64,000 nt of DNA. It comes from Paralvinella palmiformis (Eukaryota; Annelida; Polychaeta; Terebellida; Alvinellidae). Numbering within the stretch: the first letter of the stretch is position 1; every line of letters starts with the position of its first letter. A program made the position numbers and the translations under genes. The stretch spans positions 151,501-215,500 of the forward strand of contig JAODUP010000557.1 in the NCBI GenBank assembly GCA_025642065.1, written 5' to 3'. Positions 11,784 through 25,300 of this stretch are shown here, piece after piece. Below the pieces are notes generated by a model, which saw only the letters and a list, made by a program, of their open reading frames with translations, was not told where the DNA came from and searched no databases.

Positions 11784-13059
11784 GTAAGTGAATATGTTTT
11801 TAATAGTTCTCATGTACATTGAGGATTTGTTTAGCTACTTTATATCAAAGACCTTTTTGGAATTGGGGCCTTTGAACCAGTATTAATTAGCCTTTTATGT
11901 TTATTATTTAATATGGTAGTTATTATCTTCAGTATATAATGAAATGATCTATCTGTTTATAACTATACTGTATTTATCTAAAAAGATTAAACTGTTTATT
12001 TTTATTAGTTTTATCCAGGTAATGATATTAAATTATATTAAAATGATACCGTACTAAATTAAAATGACACCTTAGTGATTGCAACCAGAAATGCACAACA
12101 TTAATTTATTTTGTATCCTTAATTATAATAACAGTGGTAGTGCTGTAAGAAGTTTCTAAATAAAACATCAGTATCATGTGATTGCTTTATGATTATAGTA
12201 TTGAAGCAGATGATTGATAAAACAAACAGCATATCAGATAAACATAATTTTATCTTGTCAAACATAATTTGTTCTGACAATGTTAAATGTGTTAACATGG
12301 AAATGTTTGTGTGTGAATATAGTCAGTATATATAAACATTACCTTGTTTAATGAAAAACTTTGTTCATTTGTTTGCTTCAATCCAGGGTTTTATGCTCTA
12401 GATTCTAGTGACAAGATTAAAAACGATTATTATTAATACACAAGAATACTTCTATTTAAACATAAAAATCATGTTGCTTGTTAGCTTAGATTGATAATTT
12501 TTATCTTGCACTTCTGAATGCTGGTATATATCTATATATTATTAATGACAACATAATTTTTATCCCTCTTTTTCTTGAAGTATTTGGAATTCCAGGTATG
12601 AAATAAGTAACTGAGTGTTGTAAAGTTTGTTGTTACTGGTATCTGTCACTTTTGCTGTCTCATGTACATTTTGCTAGACTATAGCGTGATGCATTTTGCA
12701 TGTCTTTATTGTTTCAGATGCAGACGACACACTATAAGATTTAATTGTTTGTGTTAACATTATCAGAATTAGAAAATCATTATGAGATGTGATTTTTTTT
12801 CTATGTTGCTATTACTTGTATACCAGTAGTTTATGCATTAGCTATTGTTATGGGGGCGCTTTCATGGTCTAGTTGGTAGTGCCTTAGACCACAGATCACT
12901 ACCACCTGAGTTCAAATCTTGGTGTGGGCAAATCTGAAGGGTGTTTTATCTTTTATTTCACTTCATTACCTTTAGAGGTCGCTCGGCCCATTTAGCCTAC
13001 CATGTGGACACAAGTGGCCATAAAACATCAACCATCAATCATCCTATTGTTATAATATA

Positions 13060-13111
<52 letters not shown>

Positions 13112-16100
13112 TATCTATGCTAAGAAGTGAATACTTAATTGGAGCTTAATTGCATATACCCATCCAGTCACAGATAATATTAGTGTTTTACTAATTACTT
13201 GTACAGAAAATGTTTCCAAATAAAACCTGCTGTGTTTCCATCATTATGATATACATAGGTGTACCGATTTAAGGCAGGTGGCAGCCATGGCTCTCTACTA
13301 CAAATAGGGAGAGAAGAGAGAGATCATTATCATATCAAACTTCGAATGTCGTACTGAATGCTCAATCAAAAAGATGCTGAAACGAAATTCTTACTAAGTT
13401 ATACTTTGTAAGAGTACAGTAAGGTGCCACATACTTAAATATAACGTGATGATGATGATGATGATGATGATGATGTGAATATAAACGTTCATTTAGTTAC
13501 CAATATAGTTACTGCCTCTAATGGGATTTCCAACATAAGAATAAATGTAATTAGCATTTAGATCAGCAAAATGGTGGCATTATTATCAACGATACTGCCA
13601 TAATTTCACCATTTTAAATGAATTAAAATTATTATATTGTGTCATCTTCATGAAAATATAACAATGTATTACTGACTTTCCTAAATTATGTAATATTGTG
13701 ATTATGATATGTTCTCAAATGGAGTAAATACTTGTGAAAACGGGTCAGCAAAGTCATATTAACTCACTCTAACACTAACTGCACACTGGCTACCCATGGT
13801 TGTGGTTGACATCCATGCCAGTACATGGACTACAAACACTCCATTATAATAGAGCCATACTGTGTATGTATATGTGTGTGTGTGTGTGTATGTGTGTGTG
13901 TGTGCACATGTGCACTAGTGTGTAAAACATGATAATTTCAAATATAATCTTAAATTGTATCTCATCTGGGAAGGTTGAAAACAATGGTAAATAGATTCAA
14001 AGTCATGTAAGAGCATGTTATTACTTTTGTGAAGTAGCATTAATATGGAAGTAAATGTTTTATAAAGAAATAATAAAAAGGGCTGTTTACAAAATTTAAA
14101 CCTTACCTCTAATTTGACATGGTTCATCCATAAAGGTGTATGCCAGTGTTTAGTATATGTTATGAAGTTTCCAGCACTGAATTGTAATGAATTCGATTTT
14201 ACAAGCTTATACTTGATAGTGTCTGTAACCCAGTTCATCACTCCTGGATCGATTCAGTTGCTAGGGATAAATTAATAATGAGAGAAAGAGACCAATCAGC
14301 TCAAAGTAATGTTAGTGTACATCATTGTCTCTATAAGACTGCTCTGGTTCATCCATAGCCTACAAGAAAAGCCATTAATAAAAGATGAAGTAATTCAGAG
14401 TATGATACCTATACACGGCAGTAGTAAGAATTGTTTTGTTTCCACTGAGTGGTCGAAAACAATTTTAAAAATTGATGTGTGGCAGTTAGCCGAGTCTGTA
14501 TATTGTCCTAGTTGGGTGTGAATTGATCCAGTATTATCGACAGAATATTTCGGTATTTGTTATAGGTGTACACTGAACGATAACATTGCATCATACATGA
14601 TACATATATACAGGGTATTACATTATATTCGCTGTTGCTCAACATATCTTTGTGAAAAAAAGGATGTCCAACATCCCCTTGGCAAGGCTGATGAATTTTA
14701 ATTGGCTGTTCATGGAACTATTATTACAATACATATGTTGTTGTAGATGTCTATTCCTTATTGCAGCCATTTATCCATTTTCTTCTCTCATTTATCGCGA
14801 ATCCTGATCTGTTCTTTAGGCTGATGGTGTTTCCGTTTATTGATTTTCACATTTACCACATGGTATTGTATAACATCAGACACATTACCCAAGTGAGACA
14901 TTTGGAGTGGATATGCAATTTTTCACACATAGATCAGTAGGATATGTTGGCCGGAGCTCAGATGTGTGAGCCATACATGTATTAATCCTTGGAGATCGTA
15001 TTCTGTTTTCATGTTACTCGAACTGAGGTGCTGGCAATTTTATTTGGTATTGTCTGCTAAACCACTCTGATGTACATAAGTATTCACCATACATGCCAAC
15101 CATCAGTTATTATAATTCCATTTAAGGAAGGTGGAGATTCCTAAGTTATGGAACAATAGAAAATTATAACTATGCAACAACTGATTGGTTACTGACTGGA
15201 AGTATTTTGCCTGAACATAAAGGAGTTTATTCTTATCATTTTGTGAATCTTGCTGATATATCTAGACATATCTTAACATGGTTGTCAAGATACATCACTT
15301 CCAAGGTAGGTAATGGATTTCCATCATCTTCAATATTTAGAAGTGTAATTTTCTTTCTAAAGATGTATCGTGGATTGAATTTACACAATTAAGTCATAGT
15401 TGTAGGTGACCTCTTATTAATAGGCAACTTTAATTTAGAAAATATCAGTGTGGGAACTATGTGAGAACTTTATTGCATATTTTGTATTCTGATTGATTTT
15501 TGTATCAAGTCATGGAGTCATCTGCTCACACACAATAAAAATCAATACAATACTTCACTAGTTAAATGATCTGTACCATATGTCAGATTTGTGCTGAAGA
15601 TAATATTCCGTGGTCAACACAGTAAACTGCCATTTACCTAGAAATATAAAAATGATATTTGTGGTTTAACAAAAAATAATAATTGTTCTGTTTAAATGTA
15701 TCCTTTACTGTTTAAAACACAAACCTTGTGTACAATTAAAAATGGGTTGTTTATCTGTATCCTGTTACCAAAATGTAGTGAATCTCTCTCACACTGGTTC
15801 ACAGTATGAAGACTGGTATATACATAAAAACAAACCTGTATTTCCCCCAATTCTATACATCCATAAACTTGTACATCCATAGACCTATACATTGTTATAA
15901 TGTATTGGTGACTCTTTAGCCTGTGGAATGTAAGCCAATATTACAGATCTCGGCATGAATATTTGTGGAATCAAATAATCAATTTTTTATTAAAATAAGT
16001 GTAATATTTAATAAGTATGCTGGTGATAATGATGATGATGATGATGACACTAATAAAGGTTATTACTGTTATTTTTAGTGTTGTGTGTGTACGTGTTTTA

Positions 16101-16816
16101 TATTATACAAAGAGTGTCACAATGATGTCTCAGCTATTGTATTCTATGCTCATTATTGACCATATCAAATGGTACTGCCATCTTACTTACTGGTAATTGA
16201 ATCATAAATCAGGTTATTAAGGGACATCTGATGAAAGCATGTCTTACCCTATTTGGTAAAATGAAGATAGCTTTGCCTTCTTTATCAGTCAGCAGATAAG
16301 TGACCACATAGGGAATAAGTGACTCTACGGTACTTTCATTTATTGTTATGTGTTTCAGGCTCCTAGTACTGGATACTTGAGAAGGTACAATTTATTATGT
16401 GATTCGGAATATATGATTATTTTCTTCCCATATGATGCCTTTATTAAATTAACAAATTATAGCCATTATGTTTTAATCTAGGAATGATTAATGATAAAGC
16501 CTGAAATAGACAAAGTATTAGTTTTTATTTCAATAATGTTGTGAATTATGTTTATTATATTTCTGTAGTATTTGTAAAGTGTCTAAGATATTGTTATTTA
16601 AACTGTATTTTTATTCTGTTTATTTGTTTTTTGTTTGTGTGTTTGTTTGTTTGTTGTAATTTAGACTGACTAGAATTATAGGAATTCAGTGTGTTTGTAC
16701 TTTGGTGTTTTCTCTGTTGTGTTTCTTTATTGTGTATATTATATGAATCAGATTGTGAAGATAAATTAATTATTATAAACTAATTATTGCCTTGACAGAT
16801 ATTCATTCATTTATAA

Positions 16817-16873
<57 letters not shown>

Positions 16874-17107
16874 CACGTAGTATTACAACCTGAAGTCATT
16901 TATCAAAATTTGAGTATGCCTGAATGAGGTCTGCTGCTGCTTCATGTACTGTAGCTATCCCAGTAACTCTGATTGATAAAGTATAGATGATGATACTCAC
17001 AATCATTTATTTGTTGCCTATTGTGATGGAGATTTAGTGTAAAAGAACATCCACCCATGCATACACACATGCACACATATATGATGGCACTGGGCCATAG
17101 TGTTAAG

Positions 17108-17166
<59 letters not shown>

Positions 17167-19334
17167 CAATGTTATTCATAAACCACATCAAGTACCTATC
17201 ATAAAGAATAGAATACTATTCTAGTCAAATGTGAACAAATGTAAATAACTAACATACTAAAACAGTATTTTACTTCGAATGCTATAGCTTTAGTTTAGTT
17301 TTTTATTTACTAGTTGTATTTACCAGGACATTAGTAATATTCTATGCTCACATATGAAGAAATATTAAGAAATGTCTATAGATATATAGATATCTATAAT
17401 ACTATATCTTGGCATCTCATTAACTAGTAGAATCTAAACCGAAAAGTTTATCACATATGATGATTAAACATTTACAATTCTTCTAAGAGAGTAGGCTATA
17501 TATGCACATAAAAATATCTATAATTTGATATTACATGTGGCAACAAACAAAACATTATTGTGGTTCATTTACCTATCTGGTATTTCCAAACACTTATCAG
17601 GTCTTATACATTTGAATGTTTTGAAAGAATATAATGCTGGGCTGAACATCATTTTACATCAGTAAACTATTACTACCACTCATACATTAATCAGGCTACA
17701 GAATTCAGCTAAATTCAAAGTGTGGTATTTTTTATCAGTTTAAATTCAAATGCAAACATACTTCTAAGTGTAAATAAAGTATTTAGACTTGAAACATTTA
17801 CCAACCTACATAGAGAAATCATAATGGTCTAAAGAATTGTTTAAAGTCGTCATAGATACAATATGTATGAAATGAATCGTTGGTGAATAAGGAGAAAACA
17901 TCAAGTCAGTCTTGAGTCAATGCTGTGAATGCTTATCCACGTACAATACATATTTTCTAAATATTTTGTGGAATCTTAAACTTACGAGCCTTGCTTTAAT
18001 TATAATGTGTGATAAACAGTCATATTCATATATCATTACATAATGTGTACACCCGGGCTCTCACAGCACATTTAGTAGCACAGTTGTGCAGACATCCAAG
18101 TCGAGGGATAAAATCCTTGCGTTACCTGTGTTTCAGGGTAGTTTTCATCTGATAGTCCTAGGGAGTACCCATTTAGCGATATCTTCCAGGTATGACCAGT
18201 GCCATGGCTAAACCCCGAACAACCACTCACCGACTAAGTCACCTCTACCCCCTCGTAATTTATCATTTTCTAATCCTATTTCATAATCTCCTGTTTCAGT
18301 TCCTGTGGAGGCAGTGGCGTTTCTTGGAGCCGTACTAGTGTTTCTAGTTCTAATTGTCATCTTCTTCCTCTACCTGAACAAGACACTGTGCTTCAGTAAA
18401 TGTGGAGGCTTCCCTTGTATTGATAAACCCATCTCTAAGGAGGCCAAGGCCAAGAAGTTAGGTAAGACTGTTATATTTTGGAATGTGCAGTCGATTTTGT
18501 TTTGACGAATTATATTGTATGACTGTATCTTCTTGTCACTGATCATTGTGTTAAATGTTAGTTTGTTTTCTGCATAGCTTATGTCACTTGATCTCATTCC
18601 TTACCACGTTGATGTTCTGTATTTTGTTGCTGTACTATATAGAGTCACAGATGTCAACACTGTCATGGCTGTTTTTAATGCTAAAAGCTGTATACTGACA
18701 ATAACAAAGCATCTCTGACAGAGACATGCCTTATTCATGCTTGCCATCTTTTTCATATGACACTTTATGGAAATACTGAATCCAATTCCATAGTTGGCTA
18801 TGCAAACCTGCTATCTCTCCATGCTTATAGCTTTCATTTACTAAGCAAAAAATACAATGTCATCCTTTTTATGTTTTAGTATTAATGTATTTTTGCATCA
18901 GAATTTCATATCTTTTCTGTTATCTAGATTATTAGTTGATGCTGATTGATGTTTGTTTATTTGATTGCTTGTTGCATGCATGGTTGTTGTAATGTTGCTT
19001 TTTCGCAGGTAAACGACGACACAGGCAGATAGTACATCAGGTAGCACATGGTAAGTGATTAGCTGCAGCTATTAACTACAGGGGTAATAGGTGCACGTGC
19101 GCGCACACACACACACATGCACATGCACTCATATATACATGCACACACACTATCTGATCATGAAACATGGAATATGATAAGGCTTTTATCATTTAAGTTA
19201 ACTATAATTTAAGCTGTCATTGGAATAAAATGTTATCTGCAAACATTTATTAATTTAAAAATCTATATCATATATAATCACATGTTTCCTTGTAAATGAG
19301 GATAATTTCAGCAGCATGTTGTTTGTAAAAAATA

Positions 19335-19382
<48 letters not shown>

Positions 19383-22300
19383 TATAACCAGCACTGAGGC
19401 TCAACAAATCACGCGCTCATTCAGATAGATTCCAGTATAAGCTTATTGTGACCACCATCACGCTTTCAATATATGGTGCTGCCCCCTATTGTATGCAGTA
19501 TAAAACGTGGTTACAAGTACATTATGACGCATCTAAGTATTCCTGTCTTTTTGGTGCACAACTCCAGGTTCAAAATAATCATGTAAATTAATTTAACAAA
19601 GGCATATACATTTGGTTTGAAAACTTTTAGTTAGTAATAATAATAATAATAATAACGGAATAATAGAGTGCAACACTATTATTTTAATATTTATTTGCTC
19701 CTTGAAATTAAATATACATGTTCATTTAAATAAATAAATGGTTGTAATATAATATTGTTGTATTTTATGACCCCTGAATATCATTCAGAATTTTGCCTAC
19801 TTAGTAATTAGAGTAAATAAATCTCTCTGTCAGTAGTTTAGAGTTTAGATGACTTTTGATCAGAATGACCAGTGACATCATGTTTTGTCATGTTTTGTCA
19901 TCCTATACAAAATTTGTTACCCTAGGGAGTCAGCCACCAGAGCTAAGGCTAAACAAATCAAATCAGCTCAACTCAGCCAGACACTTACTCACAACTTGTT
20001 ACTGTGTGGTTTTTTTTGGTATTTGAATAAATAAACAAGTTTATATTGTCACTTTCTGGACACCTGAAACCACCTCATCTACTCTTCATAGGGGATTAGA
20101 ATGGAAAGAATGAAGACAGAATACACGGAACGTTATCATGGCTATAGTGTTTTATATAATTCAGTATATGGTCATTAATGTCCTGTTTTATTTTAGTGAG
20201 ATCGTCATTTAATTTAATATCCTCTCAGGAAAAACCACGGTTGTGTTTCTACTGGCAGAAATATGTTTCTGTCTTAGCAGAATTGGTACAGTGGTAGAAA
20301 GCTATTTTCTGAAAATGAAAGCTATTGAACATGGTTCAGCAATTGAAATTCTAAATTTATAGTTAGATTGTGGAATGCTTATTAAGGACTGACAGTTGAG
20401 AATTTATACAGGTTTCAAGAACAGATAAATTGGCAGAAACAACTGATCTGAAGAAAAAAACAATCAAGTTTATTTAGTTGATATTCATACAACATAAGCC
20501 ATAACATCAAAACTGAGTTTATACTGCTGCATTAATTTATCAATTCTACTGCTATTAAGCATGGCAACGTTTAGCAAAGAAATGAAGGAAGCCAGTGTAA
20601 CCAGTCAATCACTAATTTATTGTGATTATGTGCACTATAATGTTGAATTCAATAGTCCAAGTCTGTATGTCCTGTAACAAAGAACCAACTTTGCTGCCTT
20701 GGCCACACAAAGTTGGTTTCGGAGTTTGTTGTGCACAAGTCCAAAGGTTGAAAACACTCTCTCATTTGAAGCAGAAGATCTTCAAAGATCAATCCAAAAT
20801 TATCGCAGAAACCTATTTCTGCCCTGCCGGCAGAAACCCATTTCTGCCATGGCAAAAACCAGCAAGTGGCAGAAACTGCCAACCCTGGGGAAAACACTGT
20901 TGTACCATAGGAAAAACACACCTCTCCCAATGCTCTGAGCCAAGAAATGAACCAGCCTTATGATACCCTGTTTGATTGAATATCCATATTTTAGATCAGA
21001 TATTATAAAAGATATGTGTACATTTCAATATTGTTATGTCATATATTTTATAGTATATCATATGTCTTCAGCTATTTTTGGTGTATGTTTCATTTTTAAG
21101 CCAAAGCTACATTGGAGCATGTAGAGAAAAGGTTTTAATAAGCTACATAATTGTGGTGTGTGTGTGCGTGTGCGCACGTGTGTGTGTGTCAGGGAGAGGG
21201 ATTTAACAATAACTTATCTATGCACAGTCTTTATTAACTAAGGTTTGTGTGTAATCTGACTACATAATTTACTCTTAATAGAGTATTTTTGCTAATCTAC
21301 AGTTTATTTATTTCATTTGAGAAATTATGTGTGAATTGATTGCCCACAGAAGGAATTTAAAACGGCTATGGTTATATCAGCGTTTGATTGTGTCTATCCG
21401 TGTGTGTGTGTGTGTGTTTACTGTCGATGATTGTCTCACATCAGTGAATCTGAAACCCTGGTTGGCCCGATTTGACCAGTGCACCTAGTTGATACAGGTG
21501 TGCCAGCCAACATTATATGTATGTTAGCAAGTGTTTCGACGTCAACAAACTGTCGCCATCATTAGCAAGTGATAGTGACGTATTTCCCATCTGACGGAGT
21601 GCTGCGGGTCTGCTCTGACCTTGGATACGTTATAGTATGCTTGACGTGCACGGCAACGGCATCTTCAACCGTGGCACTATAATGGCAACAATTGCTGTGC
21701 GTTGTTAGACGTAGCCTCCAGCGTTGTTGCGGCTATAGATATTGTTGGTGATATGTTGATTGCTTTCCGTGTTCAGTCAGTGTACTATGCGAGTAGTGTG
21801 GTGGTCCTGCGCTATTGATTTTGTGAATTACCGGGTGTCCCCTTTCTGGGTGGAGCTCCAGACCGATGACACGCGGACTTCAAACCCCCCCCCCCGCCAT
21901 ACTGAGAGAGAGAGAGAGAGATGGGGCCTCCTGTGCGATGCTCTGTATTCACGATGGAGGCAGTTTCCTCGCTTGCTCCAAATGGGCCGATTCACTATGC
22001 ACCAGGACATGGCGTAGTTTGTCCGTGTTCGGATTGCCGCGGTGACACGGTTGTTCGTGTTTGTAATGCGCCTGGTTGGTTGGTCTGTGTGTGAGTTGTT
22101 CCCGGCCAGTATGCTGGTCCTGGTTGATCACGATTGTAAGGCAGGTAATTAAAAACTACAGCATGACAGCTTGTTTAGCTGAACTGTCGCTGTTCGCAGG
22201 CTATGTCCGTGGTCCATTGACAGCGCTATAAGAGGATGGTGCGCTGAGGCAGGAATTTCTGGTATTTATCCATACACGCACACAATAAACAGATACAAAT

Positions 22301-25300
22301 GGTCGTTAGGTGTTGTTTACATGCATATATTAGGCCTACCGCAGTTGGAATTCTACTTATATAGGAACACATTGAATGAAGTGGGTTCAGATTGGTTGGA
22401 CCGTGTGGTGTGTGTGGGGGTGTTCTTCGTCGTCGCGTTTATACAGTATCTGGACGATGGAGCCTGTTCGATTTGGCTTTGAAGCACTGTCACACTCTGA
22501 CTGTCACTTCTGAGTTTATCTCTAATGGTCAGGTCAAGATACAGTAAATATACGACAAACCCGCAGCGTGGCCCAGCTCTGGATACAATAAATACCTGAA
22601 GAGAGTGACAGTCATTACTGTATACATTAATGGATAACTATATATACCACTGGGAATTGCGTTGTATTGATTGGTGTTTGATTCTCTGATTGGCTGATCC
22701 GTGTTAGTATGGTCTTTATGAAGCCACCGTGAGGACAGTTGTCATTAGGATTACAGTTATTTATGAGGGTATCGTGGTGCCATCATACTTATGGATAAAT
22801 AAACATCATCAGTGTCCAAATAAGAAGAAATACTCTGAAGTAGCCAAAGCTCTGGCCAGCTTTACATATTTAGTAATAACTCGATTTTTACCACCAGCAA
22901 CAGACATGCCATGTAAATTGATATGCACAGTGCAGAACGTCCAGGTAACACCGAAGACTGGAATTTCCTTACCACTGTAACAATCATCCCTATGTATGTA
23001 TATATATAAAACATGGCCACCATCCGAGCAATCCAGGGAAACTGGTCATTTTCGCAGAGCATCCGTAGCTATTTCAGCTGCTGCCTTGGCGGACATGGCA
23101 GTAAAGATGGATCAACAAAGGCCGATGTCATCACGCGCAGCACCGACTTTGATTCCGATGGTGACTCCAATGAAATACTGGCCAATGGTACCATCAAGAA
23201 AAAGGCTTCCTATGGTTCAGTGAAGTCATCGAAGAGTCTTACTTCTCACAAGTCAAATAAAAGTTCAGGCTCTCACAAATCCCTTCACATCTCGAGAGTG
23301 TCTGGGGATGGAGCTGAAGACCTATCAACTTTCGATATTCATTTGGATGATCCCGAACAATCAGGATCCAAAGAGCGCATTGAGGTGATCCATGTTGTAA
23401 CTGACAAAGACAAGGAAGGTATGAGCTCCTGAATTTATTGTTGCTTTTGTTTTATCGGGGAGAATCCCCAGGTTGTCGGTTATTCGGCACAGCCTCTATG
23501 TTGGGAGTGGTTGAGAAAATCCCCCCCCCCACCACTCACAGGGGAGCAGTACGGAAAGATGGAGCCGAAATACCCTGAGGGTGGTCACTGCCGAGTATTT
23601 TACGTCCCCAGGGGGTTTTTAACGTGCCCCTTCATTTTAAATAATTCAGTGGAGACGGCAACGCCATTTAACGTGGTCAGTCACCCACGATGTTGTGAGC
23701 CGAGAAACTAATCTCTGTAAAAGTTTCTACCTCTTGCGGGGTTCGAACCTGTGACCGTTGGCACCAAGTGCCGGGTGTTTAACCGCTAAGCCACCGGAGC
23801 TCACTTATATTGTTGCTATCACTTATACTGTTATATTAGTAATATCAAGACTACCTCTTCACTTTAACACATCCAGTGACCATCTGAGACCATGCCTATG
23901 GTGCTCTTTAATGATGGAGATATAAAGAAAATAATAGTTTGCCTTTTTATTACCATAAATGGTCTATTTCTTTCACCATATTTTACATAATTCTTGTTTT
24001 TCTATTAATTTTTTTTGTGCACACCTTGATCATATAATAATTATGGTTGCCAGAGAATCCCCCCCCCAAAAGAAAAGAAAGAAAGATGCAAACAGATGTT
24101 TTTGTTTGCATCTTTAAAAATTAGGATGTTTTATTTCCACCTTCTAAAGCCAGACAAGTTTGTCCTTATACTGCTCCATGACAAATCAGAATATTTTCAC
24201 TGTAACTGTAAGCATTGTTCTGTTAGTGACTGGCAGAACATAATTCACCAACACCTGATACAATGTGGCCGTCATCTCATTCCTTGTTGTCATTCTGTGA
24301 TTGAGACGATGGCATGAACTCAATAACATGGAAGCTTTTGTGGCACACTCAGTTCCCTGGCAAAGCATTTATTAGAACAAGGGTGCATTTGCCACATTTT
24401 GTCACACTGTTATAATCCTTATATGTAATCTATATATACCAATATACAGTGATATGTGAAATGTGTTTACACTAACAGGTGTCAGAGTTGTAATGATAAT
24501 TGGAGTCCCTGGAACTTATTCACCTTTCAGTTAGTTTATATTTGTCCCCAGGAACCATGAATCTACATTATTTTCCTGGTTCTTGTTAATGTTAGTATTA
24601 TACTATCTGTAGTAGGCCTGTATGTAATGCCACTAAAGTAATTTTTATTAAATTTAAAAAAAATTAGTCAGTGTAAACTTGGGGAGCTCAGTATATGTTT
24701 GAATGTTTTGACCAGAGTTTCCATTCTTGTGGTTTGTTTACCATTTTGTAGGACTGACAGCTAGATTGTTTTTGTAGATTTGTATTCCAATCTTGGTTTA
24801 TAACTGTGTCATCAATACAAATTATCATCATAAATCATAAAAGAAATAATTATATAAGATAAGGAAATGTGCAGCCATTAGCTACAATAAGCCATTTAAT
24901 ATAGAATAGAACTATAGTAAACAAAAAGTGGAAACTGGAAGGTAAATTACAGACATGTAAAGTGGCAACCATATAATTATGATAACATTTTCTGTAATAT
25001 CCTACATGTATATAATATTGCTTTATCAAGGCTGTGATAATATAGATGTGTGATAATATAGATGTGTGATAATATAGATGTGTGATAATATAGATGTGTG
25101 ATAATATAGATGTGTGATAATATAGATGTGTGATAATATAGATGTGTGATAATATAGATGTTTTGGCGCGATGTAACATAGAAAAAAAATCAAAAACCTT
25201 GCGTAATCATGAAAGTAATCACTGATTATGATAACATTGTATTTGGAAATAGCAATTACGACAATAATTACAATTATTTGAGATTGTGTATTCGATTGCA

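Larger units (their letters stand above)
12596..18299 (+). other. Syt14 intron upstream of the transmembrane exon
   Basis: Holds one SINE-A copy (12853-13045) directly followed by (TA)n (13062-13108), (GAT)n at 13448-13475, (GT)n at 13871-13905 and 16817-16860 (followed by GA repeats), (TA)n(GA)n at 17110-17166, and small (GAT)n at 16030-16050. An acceptor-like site at 12717 is followed by a short frame with a stop but no donor. No other coding signal was seen. Confidence 0.75.

Noticed and set aside
12718..12741. Possible alternative exon after gtttcag at 12717 (frame DADDTL then stop)
   Set aside because: No donor follows and the frame stops at once; could only be a poison or terminal exon, with no support.
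12855..12930. tRNA gene at the start of the 12.85-kb element
   Set aside because: Same head plus body occurs elsewhere as a dispersed SINE, and the cloverleaf is poor.
18056..18250. Possible SINE just before the transmembrane exon
   Set aside because: A and B boxes are too degenerate; only loose similarity to stretches near 19925 and 25830.
20400..20963. Overlapping frames on both strands with CAGAAA-rich repeats
   Set aside because: No domain on either strand and internal repetition; looks like repetitive non-coding DNA.
22997..23010. TATATATAAAA as a TATA box for the alternative first exon
   Set aside because: It lies only a few bases before the ATG, leaving no room for a transcription start and leader; probably a small TA repeat.
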